64,000 nucleotides of DNA from Phalacrocorax aristotelis. Lineage: Eukaryota; Chordata; Aves; Suliformes; Phalacrocoracidae. The DNA is taken from positions 58,760,205-58,824,204 of the forward strand of contig NC_134311.1 of assembly GCF_949628215.1 (NCBI RefSeq), in the 5' to 3' direction. Both the position numbers and the translations under genes were made by a program. Within the stretch, counting starts at the first letter, position 1; every line of letters starts with the position of its first letter. The notes beneath the pieces were generated by a model, which saw nothing but the letters and a program-made list of their open reading frames with translations, was not told where the DNA came from and did no database searches. Of the stretch, positions 36,256 to 46,400 are shown in pieces.

Positions 36256-37549
36256 GCGTGGCCCGCGCCGTCCCCCGGGCGAGGCTGCCAAGGCCGCCTG
36301 CCGCCGCCGCGCTCGGCTTGGCCGGGGGCCGGCAGCCGGAGGAGGTCTGGGGCTACTTCAACCAAACCTTCCCGAGCCCTTCCTGCTCTGCCTGCCTTCC
36401 CTCTTCCCCCGCCCTCCCCCGCTCCCCCTCTCGCTCCCCTCTCTCCCCCCCCGACTCAGATGATATTCACATGGTATTTTGCACAGAGGAGGCTGCTCAA
36501 GAGGAGGGCACCCACCCCCACCCCAATATAAGCCTGTTTTTCCTTCCTTCCTTTCCCCCCCCCTTTTTTTTTTCCTGTTGGAAAGACAAAATGTGCGGGG
36601 TGATAGGTTGGGTGAATTGATGGCATCCTTCCTTCTGCCAAGCCAGCCCGTTTTCTAAAAAAAAAAAAACAAACCAAAAACAAAACCTCCAAAAAAAATC
36701 CCAATCCCCCCCCAAAAAACCCTTTTAGGAAGGCTAGAGAATTTTATTCTGTTGGAGAATATAACCCTGATGGTTGCTTGCACAGAGGGGAAAAGCAGAG
36801 AGGAATACGGGAATCGTCCTGTGCAATCTCTATTGTTTGAAACGTACTTTATATCAGAAATTGAAGATGAAAACGGTAAGGAAGATTTCACGCTATTCAA
36901 TGAAACTTTTTGCTTTTCTTGTGTCCCGAATAATGGTGCGTGCAGGGCTTTGGGGAGCGGGGGAGGTTTATGTTGCATTAGGCGAGGTGGATTTGGAGTA
37001 ATTTCAGAGAGAAACCTTTGAGGATGGGGGAAGGGGGTGCGAGGATTTTCAGCCGAGAAGAGTAGTGATGTACAAAGTACGGTCTGGAGCAGTGTAGTTT
37101 TTTAAGGTTTTTCATACTTTTGATACTAAGTCGTTGTTAGAGGGAAGGAAAAAGAGGGAGGAAAAAAAAATCCAAGAGCAGATGAAAACCAAAGCAGCCC
37201 CCCAACGCCACCGACAGCCCAGAGCAATTCCGGATGGCTCTCGGTGTGGGAAGCCCAGCCTTCGGTCGCGCCGTGCCCGGCGCTGTCCGGGGCCGCGGTC
37301 GGACAAGTGCAGACTTTGTGCCGGGCTTCGGAGGGTCGGCGCGGCCCCGGCACCGAAGCCGTCCCGCTGCCGGCGGGGACCTCGGGCTCGCTCTCGCCGG
37401 GCTCGTCAGGAAGATGGAAGCGTGTGGTTTTGATTTACTCGGAGCCGCTTGGGATTCGCCAGACTGTTAACCCGGCGGAGCCTTGTGGATCGGTGTGTGC
37501 CCGTCCCCGCAGCGGCCCGGGGTTCAAAGGGACTTTGTTTGGTGGGAGG

Positions 37550-37563
37550 AGGAGGAGGTAAGT
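37550..37563 (+). other. ADAMTS6: Candidate splice donor of an untranslated first exon
   Basis: The sequence GAGGAG|GTAAGTG is an excellent match to the donor consensus (exon end 37557, intron start 37558). It lies inside the CpG island downstream of the motif cluster and upstream of the acceptor at 41919/41920. This makes 37557 a good end for a non-coding exon 1 spliced to the exon that carries the start codon. The exon's 5' end cannot be placed from sequence alone. Confidence 0.45.
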
Positions 37564-39060
37564 GGGCTCTCGCTCCCTGGCGATGTGTGTGCGGATTTAG
37601 GCTTCGCTATTTTCTTTCATTGTTGTACACGAGAGAAAAAGGGGAGAGGAGGGGGTGGGGGGGAGAGGGAGAGAGTCAGACTCTTGTTTTTATTTGGGCT
37701 GCCGGTGCAACGCGTTTGGGCCAAACGCCAAGTGTCTGGGTCACACGCGTTTTATCCAAATAGATTCAGCGCTGCTGTCTGGAAATGGGCTGCTGAAAGT
37801 TAACTTTAGGATCAACTCCACCACAGCAACCAGACTCTTCCCTGCAGTCTCTCCAGGGAGGAGGGCTTTTTTTTTTTTTTTCCTTCTTTTTCCTTCGGAA
37901 TTTTCTTTGAGGGATGTACGTCTGGTGACCTCTAACTTGTTCAAGACTAGTTTTTTTAAAACTTTTTGTGCGTGCAGACGCATGTATTTAATGTGCATGT
38001 GTATACGTGCTGGGTTGTATGTGTAGCCATGTATTTTTCTGGTCTGTTGACTTTTTCGGGGGGTGTGGTTGTTTGCTTTTTTGCATCCCCCCCCTCCCCG
38101 AAGTGCAATGACAGTTGACCCCCGGACAGGGCCGGCCGGTGGAGGAGGGGGGTCTCCGGCTGTGCATACGGCGGCAGCCCTGTCCCCCCCGTACACCGGG
38201 GCACGCACAGCAGCAGTTCTTTTCCTCACGCCTGGGTTTCTGGTTAGTTACCGGGGAGGAAGACTCCGTCCTTTCCCTTTGTACGCGACCCCCTCCCCGC
38301 CGCCCCCCGCCCCTTTTCACCGAGCCCCTCCCGGCGCGCTCCGCGCCTCGCCGTTCTCGCCTGGGGAGCTCCCAGGGGCACGGCTAATCCCCGGTTTTTG
38401 AAGCCCTGCAACGCTTTTCACGGCCGGCCCCGATACCTGTAATTGAATTTGCGTGATTGATGCCCGCCCCGGCCCCTCCCTCCCGCCCTCCCTCCCCATT
38501 TCCTTAGCAACCACTCGTACTGCCGGGGCGGGCGCGCGGCCGCCCCCAGCCGCGCCTCACCGCCCGCCCGGGCTGGGGAGAGCGGAAAGGCGGCGGGCAC
38601 CTCACGGCGGCGGGGCCGATCGGGGCCCCCATCCCCTCCACAGGCGGCTTAGGGGTCCGAATCGCCGCCGGCGGTGGTGGTGAAACACCTCCCCCCCCCC
38701 GCATTTCCTTCCCCCTTCCCGCCGTGAGCGGCGCGGCCGTTTCCCGCCTGCCGCGGCGCTGGGTCGCTCCCCTCGACCCCTCCGTTCCGCCCCGAGGCGT
38801 AACTCCCCGTCGGTCTGTGTGATAAGGCGCTGCGGTGTCGCGTTGTTTCGGCACCTCGGCTGCTGTCGGGAGACCTCGCCGCCGCCGCCAAGTGCGGCGG
38901 AGCCTGGCGGCTGAGTGGTGGACACCCCCGGTGTGGGACCCCCCGGAGCGGTGCGGGACGTGGCAGTCCCCAGGGGAGGCGGCACGGGTGGCGGCGCGCT
39001 TGGCGTACCGGTCTCTTGGCGGGTTGCCTATCCTAAAACTTCACTCGCCGTAAGTTTAAG

Positions 39061-40074
39061 GAACGCCTTAGTTGCCCAAGGCGCCTTTGCTTAGATGGAG
39101 GCTCCCAAGGTGGCTGGTCTGAGCAGTTCGGCTTGTCACCTCCCCATAATCCACCTTCTGCCCCACAGTCTTCCAGTTTATGTTTCTGGCCTTTTATTCC
39201 TCATGGAGTTTCAGTGGCTGCAAAGCTCACGGCATCAGTGGCAGGACTGCCACTCTTGGCATCAGTTCCTCCACAGAAATGGCAGTGCTGTGCCACTGCT
39301 TTGTTGTCGGCATTGCAAGTTTTGAAAAACATCTTTTTCTTCGCTGTTTCGCAAAGCTTTTATAATTAGGCAGGATCTGTGGTTTTAGGTAGCGGTTCAG
39401 GACATGGAGCCACACCTGTCCTTACCAGTGGATGAACGTGTACTTCAGCCACAAGACAGTGGAAACACTTACTGTAAGCTTAGTGTTGATCAAATGCATC
39501 ATCTTAACAACAGTCAGAGTTGAATGCTGAATATGCTACCAAGGAAGATGGAAAGAATAAAGGCTATAGGCAGTGGACACTTCAAGGTTCCTACCAGACT
39601 TTGTCCTGGAAAGTACTATATCTGGAGTTACCCGAGCACTTTATCCTTTAAGTCCATTACTGTCCCTTAATTCAGACCATTAATATAGCTATGTGTGGTC
39701 TGCTTGTATCAGTGCTCAAGCTGGCTATAATATTTTCTGAAAGGAGCTTAAAAATCCTGCTGAAACTTAGCAAGCTTAACGTGAAAGGAGGTTTTTCTTG
39801 TGTAATGCTTGGAATGGGGGAGACCATTTCGCACAGGCCCCTGCAAAGACGCTAAACGTGGGTGACCGTTGGACACGGTTGTCCAATGCCCATCGTGTAG
39901 GATTTTGGGGTCACAAATAATGGGCACTGTAGTTTATGTCCAGTATTCTGAGTTACCTAGCTCCTTCAGTACTACAGTTTCAGGAGATCTTAATCTTAGG
40001 ATAACTTACTGTCAGTCTAACAGGCTGAACATGAACTCCCCATTGTGACTTTTTGGCAAAGTAAAAGCTGTGAG
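39061..40074 (+). other. Putative intron 1, left part: nothing recognised
   Basis: Composition falls back to normal after the CpG island. No exon or repeat is recognised. The open frames at 39095-39369 overlap each other and lack family features. Confidence 0.4.
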
Positions 40075-40440
40075 GCAGTGTTACCTCTATATATGGCAGT
40101 AACGAGCCATTACTGGACTACAGTGTCCAGTTCTGGTGTCTGTGCAGGAAAAGGGATGCTGATGAACTGGGAAGGGTTCAGAAAAACACTGCAGGAGTAT
40201 TTAGACATCTGGAAACTGGACTGTACAGAGTGAGGTAAACCAAATAGGTTGAGCTGCTTATCAGGAAGTATCAAGAGGTTCTTGTATCAGATTATAACTA
40301 TCCATGCAAGGAGGAGAAAGCAGCTTGTTGGCAGACAGGGGTAAAGCAAGATTCAGTGACAGGAATTTGAAACTACGTTCTCAGATTTGAAATAAGGTAC
40401 ATTATTTAGTGTCCTATTGAGTATGGGGGTGATTATGTGT
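40075..40440 (+). mobile_element. Old, strongly diverged CR1 relic (plus strand)
   Basis: Readable scraps of the C-terminal CR1 ORF2 remain in order: an LYMAVTSHYWTTVSSSGVC-like region corresponding to the ARPHLEYC-type segment, GMLMNWEGFRKTLQEYL corresponding to the leucine-rich VQRRA region, and a final RFEIRYI-like segment near 40390. Many indels and substitutions mark it as much older than the other CR1 copies here. Confidence 0.6.
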
Positions 40441-41919
40441 CTTCAAAACTTGTAAAAGTCTAGAAGCTGTATACTAGCTAGGAAGTAAAGGTTTTAACAT
40501 AAAAGGCCAGACCAGAGACTTTACTAATATGCTTTGAGGCCTTGTGGCATGTGAATGGCATCACTAAATCCTTCTTCCCCCGACAAAAAAAAATACTACT
40601 AAGCCCAAGCTATGCTTGCAAAGTATATTTTATTCCCTGTAAAAACCTCATTAAATCCTGTGTACGGTCTTGAAAGATATTTAAAAAATAGGTATTGGAA
40701 TGATCAGGTTAACCTAATTTAGATAGTAATAGATGCATTTCAAAATGGCTAAGACATTTCCTAGTATTCACTGTGATGTTAGTAAATAGGCTTTGCATGA
40801 TGTTCATTTTTCTGGAGATGATATGCTACAACTCTTTAACCTTTACAAATAGTCTGCTGGCTGCAGGGGTATTACCTGTCTAAGTGGATATTATAAATAA
40901 TTCCCAGATTTTTAGAAAGGCAAGTCTATCAGGTGCATGTGTAAGTGATTCTGTATACTTTTGGAAATTTATTTTTAAACAGTCTTCCCTCCTTAGGTGT
41001 TCCATTTCTCCATTGTCTGCTTCAGCAGAGTTTGCCCTATGCGCAGGTGTGCTGCGAGTGATTAAGAGGACTGATTAGTACCAGCTGACACAACACATGG
41101 TTTGGTATCCCATGATACTGGACTGTTAATTGACTGCATAGATCTTGCATTTAATCCCTGGCTGCAGCTGGAGCTGCTTTTTAGTATTACTGCAATAGTG
41201 TTTTAAATGCCCCCCAAAACCCCAAAAACAAACCCCACCAAAAGATAAGTAACATGTTATTTGCTCAATCCGGTCACCTGCAAAAAGAAAATAAAAATAT
41301 ATTCTTCTACATCAAATTATAGGTAAGGTTTTTGACAAAACATTTTTGACAACAAATATTTGAAAGATTAGAATGCGTATGATGGATAGCTTCAGATACT
41401 GAAATTTGTTCTTTGGTATTAGACTGTGCAGCATTCCCATTTAAGTGAATGAGAATTCTGCCTGCATAAGCAGAACCAAGGCCCAAGTAATAACAAAATA
41501 GATGCTGCAGAAAGATCAGATAACTATACTCTGGATTCTTTCCCAGGTTCTTCCTTTGTCTACCAGGGTATTGGGTCTAGTTATTTGCTGCTAAAGTCAA
41601 TGAGTGCATAGCATTGATTACAGCTGGAACGAGTCCAAACACAATATTTGAGCAACAAGAAACCTTAATTTTATGAATCCTTACGCATATTTAACATAAA
41701 GCTGATATGTACATCTTAAGCTGTATGGGTTCTGTTCAAGGTTAATGGTAATTCCTGTTTTTTGTAAGATTGCAACCTTGGACCATGAAAGTGATAATGG
41801 TTGAATGCTATTTCAAGATGTTACACAGTGTAGTTCACTATGATAGCTTAGTGTTTTTGCAGTATACATCTGCTTTAGTAGAAAGAATTTGCCTTGACTT
41901 ATTTTCTTTTGTTTTTCAG
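40441..41919 (+). other. Putative intron 1, right part: nothing recognised
   Basis: This AT-rich sequence has no recognised exon or repeat. It ends in a strong pyrimidine tract and AG at 41918-41919, the acceptor proposed for the start-codon exon. Confidence 0.4.
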
Positions 41920-42213
41920 GAAAAGAAATGGAGTAAGTTCAGTAACTATCCAGTCTAACGTCTTACTGATATCCTAAGGAGTCTTACAAATACTTATTTT
42001 GAATTGAGAAAATGACTGCAGATCTAGAAGAAAGTACAGGTTGTTGGAAAAGAATACCTGTCAAAAAGTGGAACATCCAATAGTTAATTTGGAAGTAGCA
42101 TAAAAGAAATATACCTGTTATGGTGCGATTCTGGAGTGGAGTTAACTCCGTAGCACACAGGTAGCTCTCCAAGGAGGAAAAAAAAAATAAAGAGCTTTCT
42201 GTTTTTCTAAATT
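41920..42213 (+). other. ADAMTS6: ADAMTS6 5' UTR within the start-codon exon, with three upstream ORFs
   Basis: The acceptor TTTTCTTTTGTTTTTCAG just before 41920 is strong, so this exon probably carries 294 nt of leader. Three short upstream ORFs lie in it, at 41928-41936 (2 codons plus stop), 42012-42083 (23 codons) and 42120-42164 (14 codons). All end before the main start. The exon start is predicted, not observed. Confidence 0.5.
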
Positions 42214-42310
42214 ATGGAAATTTTTTGGAAGACGTGGACATGGATTTTGAGCCTAGTCTTGGTTTCATCGGAATTTCACAGTGACGACAGGCTTTCGTAT
42301 AGTTCTCAAG
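42214..42310 (+). CDS. ADAMTS6: ADAMTS6 coding exon 1: signal peptide and start of prodomain
   Basis: This encodes residues 1-32 plus the first base of codon 33. The start ATG has A at -3 and G at +4, a good Kozak context, and the N-terminus [19 protein letters not shown] matches the ADAMTS6 signal peptide: a short charged start, a hydrophobic core of about 10 residues, and small residues near the expected cleavage at about 19-21. The donor is CAAG|GTAGGG at 42310/42311, phase 1. The reading frame also runs into the intron, but the next exon joins exactly at this donor. Confidence 0.93.
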
Positions 42311-43088
42311 GTAGGGGTCCGACCTCTGTAGCTGACAAGAAGCATCTATTTTTGCATTGTATTCTAAACCATGTTTATATAATTAATGAGATCATATGGG
42401 CTCTGCTCTTAGTTTTATTGTGATTCATTGTCACAGAAGTTTAAATACAGCAAATCTGATTAATTTTTTGTTTTAATTTCTTTCTGTCTACCTTTAACTG
42501 TAGGAAAGCCTTGCGAATGAAATCTTATAAAATGCTGTGCTTGATAATAGTTTACAGACTTGCCATAACAACATTAACATGTTTTTAGACAGGAAGTACG
42601 GATCTAATCTTACTTTGATCCATTAACATTTATAGGTTTTTAATTAAATGAAGAGTGATTCACATGTTCTTACAAGATAATACTTTTTGTTACTCCTGTT
42701 CTTATCCTTGCAGGTGGTTCTAATAGCTTTTGTCTTTGAATGGTATCACTGGGAAGAATGCGTTGTTCGTAGGTTAGAATTTAGGCCCAAATGTGTATAT
42801 ATTTTGGGTAAATAGGAAAAGATGTAGTTAAAGTTTTGTATTTCCAGTGACATAAAATTAATAGGAAACTGAACACATTTTCTTGACCTAAAAAGAAAGA
42901 AAAGAATGTTTTATTTTATTTAGGGAAATGCTACATCTTGCGTTTACCTGAAAATGACTTTTATTCATGAGGGTAATTAGATTTAGCGAAGTATGGTCGA
43001 TGTTTATACTACTACTTGTTGTTTTCCTCTTATATTTTCTTCTCTTCTATGCCCATTCCCTGGACTGTCTTACCTTGTGATTACAAAG
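42311..43088 (+). other. ADAMTS6 intron between coding exons 1 and 2
   Basis: A short phase-1 intron of 778 bp. It starts GTAGGG and ends TTACAAAG. No repeat or other gene is recognised. Confidence 0.85.
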
Positions 43089-43453
43089 AGGAATTCCTGT
43101 CTTACCTTGAACACTACCAACTAACAATCCCAATAAGGGTTGATCAAAATGGAGCCTTCCTCAGCTTTACTGTGAAAAATGCTAAACCCTCAAGAAGGAG
43201 GAGGAGTACAGACCCTTATGACCAAGAACTGCCAGCATCTAAATTATTTTTTAAACTTTCTGCCTATGGCAAGCACTTTCATTTAAACCTGACTCTCAAC
43301 ACAGATTTGGTGTCCAGACATTTTACAGTAGAATACTGGGGGAAAGATGGACCGCAATGGAAGCACGATTTTTTAGACCACTGTCATTACACAGGATATT
43401 TGCAAGACCAACACAGGACAACTAAAGTGGCCTTAAGCAACTGCAATGGTCTG
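43089..43453 (+). CDS. ADAMTS6: ADAMTS6 coding exon 2: prodomain
   Basis: This encodes residues 33-154, starting [12 protein letters not shown] once the split Glu codon is joined. It is the reprolysin-type propeptide, which keeps the enzyme latent and helps folding. It has a basic stretch SRRRRSTD, a possible extra proprotein-convertase site; the main activation site is in coding exon 4. It also has an N-glycosylation sequon NLT and two cysteines (in CHYTG and SNCNG). The donor is GGTCTG|GTAAGTG at 43453/43454, phase 0. The 365-nt length fits 1+365 = 122 codons. Confidence 0.97.
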
Positions 43454-46400
43454 GTAAGTGCACATTACATTTTCTAGTATAATAGTGTCCTTGTCCCTTT
43501 TAAATTACCGAAGAAGAACTTAATTGGCATATCTTTCAGTTTTTTTGAGTCCCTGCAGGAAGCAAGCAGTCAGGAGGGTGCAGAAAACCCCTAAAACCTG
43601 GTCTGGGTCCTGGGGAAAAGTAGTCATCAGTTGTTCAAGCTTAATTGTAAGTACTAAGACCCAATTCTGTAGTCCTTTAGCAGGCAGCGTTTTCAGTGTT
43701 TACAGTGTCTGCACTAGGGCTGCAAGATTAGGTCTGTGTTGAGATCCTTACAGGTTATAAAAATGTTGCAAGCTCAAGAGGCGGAGAGGAGGAAGCAGTG
43801 CGTCCTTTAGGATGCTGAATCTCTCCAGAGAGACAATAGTTGAACTGAATGCCTGCTTGTTGTCTTTGAGAATTTGGCATTTAGACACTTTTGAGTAAAT
43901 AACAGAAGAGGAGTTGCTTGGTGGAGAAGTCATCATTGCTGTAAATTCAAAGAGTGAAGACGAAAGTAGACACCTTTGCAAGTAGCAGCATCAGAAAGTA
44001 ATTATTTACCTTTTCAAATTTTGTTTAAATGCAACTGTTTACAATTTGTAAAAGTAGGACTAGAAATTCTCATCTCTTCTTTTACTGTTGATCTCTTGAT
44101 CACATGACGGTAGTATTTGCATGGGAAAAAGCTTCTTTTATTCCCAACAGAAATTAAAAAACACATGCAAAAAGTAAAAAAACCCCAGGCTATTGAGTAA
44201 CAACTACTAAAATAGAAGGGCATACCAGGAAATACTAAATCAAGAGCCAGTAATTTCTATAGTAAAAATGTAGGTATGTATTACAGTTATTCATTCTGGT
44301 TTTAATTATAGGAGAACACTGGTCAATCTTCCTATTAGGAATAGACAGCTCTAACTAATTGCTAAGGAAAAAAAAAGATTACACAGACTTGCTAAACTAG
44401 TTCCAATTTATCCTTGGAAGTGCTACTAAATAATGCAATTTGGGATGTTATTTACAAACAAAAACCAGCTGCTTCAGACCTAGATAGGTTGCATCACACC
44501 CAATTACTTGTGATATCCCTGATACAGTCAAAGTTAACATTTTGGTGTACTCTTGAGGAAAAATGATTTAATGGGGATTTTCAGGTGTAAGTGAACACTT
44601 TTAAAGAAATGTTGTTAAAATGGTGTTCCATTGAGGGTGGCATCACAGTTTGGTTAATGCAGACTTGTAGCAGATGGGTCTGAATTTAGTACAATTTTGA
44701 CTTTGGTTTTGCAGTTCCCATATAGTAACTTTTTTGTTACAGTTATTTAAGCTCTTAAACTAATATACTCAATAATTTTGCTTTTGAGTTCTTTTCAGCT
44801 AAAAATATTATGGGGACCAAGTCCCTGGTTTCAGGGATCACCTCTTTAAAAGAAGCTGCGTGCCTCTGTACGTCCAGTTTCTGTTGGTTGAGGCACAGAC
44901 TGGTTGGTCCCCAGGGAGCCTGCAGTCAGTGCCATGGTGCTCCCATTTCAGTTCCTCCCTGACCTTGCCCAGGGAGTGAGCAAAGAATGCCTGCACTTGC
45001 TTTAGTCAACTCTGTTTTCCTTTCATGTTAGGAAAACAAGAGTGGGATGAAGCAGGAAGAAGTCCACGTTTTCCTGTCAGCTTTGCCCATCTCTTGCTCC
45101 TCATGGCACTTCTTCAGAAAATTTAGCAGCATGGAAGGTGTCATGGGGAAGCAGAATCTTTTTTTTTTTTGCATCTGTGCCTAACACCCTGAGGTGATGT
45201 TTAGCATTCCCATTGCTGATGGCCCTCAGCCTTGTTTTTTTGCTGGAGTGAAGCCACAGGTTATTCTGTGGTTCTGGGTATCAGTGGGTTACATTAGTGT
45301 TTCTAAGTTAACTGTAGTGTGGAGTGCTTCCTAGTTAAATCATCATCATCAGTGCTTTTAGTTGTTGTTGTCTCTTAGGTATTTCTTCCAGGTATTAATC
45401 CAGTCTCTGGGTACACCATGACTGGTAGCTGGGAGGTCTTCATGGTCATGCCTCTTACTTGGGACTGCAAGTGTCAGGTGTCCACTGCATCTCCTAGAAA
45501 GGCCTAGTCACAAGCATGTGAGGCTCCTGCCATGCTCCAGAAGCAGCAACGGGTGACAGAAGGCTCTTTCTCAGAGAGGCAGGAATTCTGCAGAGGGGTG
45601 CAGCGGTAGGCTCGACTCAGTGTCATCCTCTACCGTACAGAAACTCCACTGTCTTTCAGTGTTGGCAGGGCCTTCCAGAGCACTGAGTATGGGAGTTACT
45701 GCTCCATTCAGATAAATCAATCACAGAGTTATTCTTAAATGATGATTCCTATTGACGAATACTTCGTTATACAGCTGCTGGTTAGAACATGTTTAATAAA
45801 GCAGTTGGCAGAGAATATTGAAGACAATATTACTTGTTTAAGAATGAATGATAATTCTGAATATGTCATGCTTCAGGTATTCGTTGTATTTTCCAGTCTG
45901 ATTGTTGGTCTGTAAGAGACTGCCAGTCACATTCTGCATAGTCCTTGATTAACATCTGTCTCAAAGTCAGTCATTTTAACTTTAAAACAAGTAATCTTTA
46001 ACCGTGAGCGCTGCTTATAAGCAAAATTCAAGCATTCCATTTATTCCAGTTGTCCTGTTAGCCTTCAGTATTGCCAAATGAATCAAATTTCTTTCCCTTA
46101 GTGAATGATATGAGTTACTCTGTTTAGTTATTCAAGGTGGGGTTAGGGGCCACTATGATCTAATTAACGTAAGTTGTATGACTTTGAAGAGCACTTGCAG
46201 TATCTGAGATGAGTTCTAGTGCAAGGAGGGCTTTTAGTTTCATTATAATAAAAGTGATGAGCAGTTGGTTCATTTCCCTTTCACTGTTTCCTGTTTCAGC
46301 CTCTCCCTCTATATTTCTCATTTCCAAGTGCCCCAGAATTACGGGCTGCTACTTACAGAAGTTTCATTCCAGCAGTTTCCATCTGCTGGGCCCTGATTAT

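Larger units (their letters stand above)
34900..39060. promoter_or_regulatory. ADAMTS6: Compound CpG island, probable ADAMTS6 promoter region
   Basis: Base composition jumps from AT-rich to very GC- and CpG-rich in several blocks: about 34915-35720, 35780-36450, 37190-37560 and 38050-39060. Poly-A and poly-C runs (36541-36722) and a more AT-rich stretch lie between them. It is the only such region in the window and lies about 3-7 kb upstream of the first coding exon. Many overlapping open frames here arise from GC-rich composition and are not genes. Linking it to ADAMTS6 is inference from position and orientation. Confidence 0.75.

Noticed and set aside
36112-36531. 139-codon proline-rich open frame in the CpG island
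   Set aside because: Several overlapping frames on both strands are open here because GC-rich DNA has few stop codons. No family motif or conserved start is visible.
37741-38229. 162-codon minus-strand open frame in the CpG island
   Set aside because: It has low-complexity basic and proline-rich content caused by base composition. No recognised domain is seen, and it overlaps other open frames.
43016-43088. Possible earlier start codon in frame with ADAMTS6 coding exon 2
   Set aside because: This stretch is intron. The exon joins exactly to the donor at 42310 with matching phase, and the family sequence continues across that junction.
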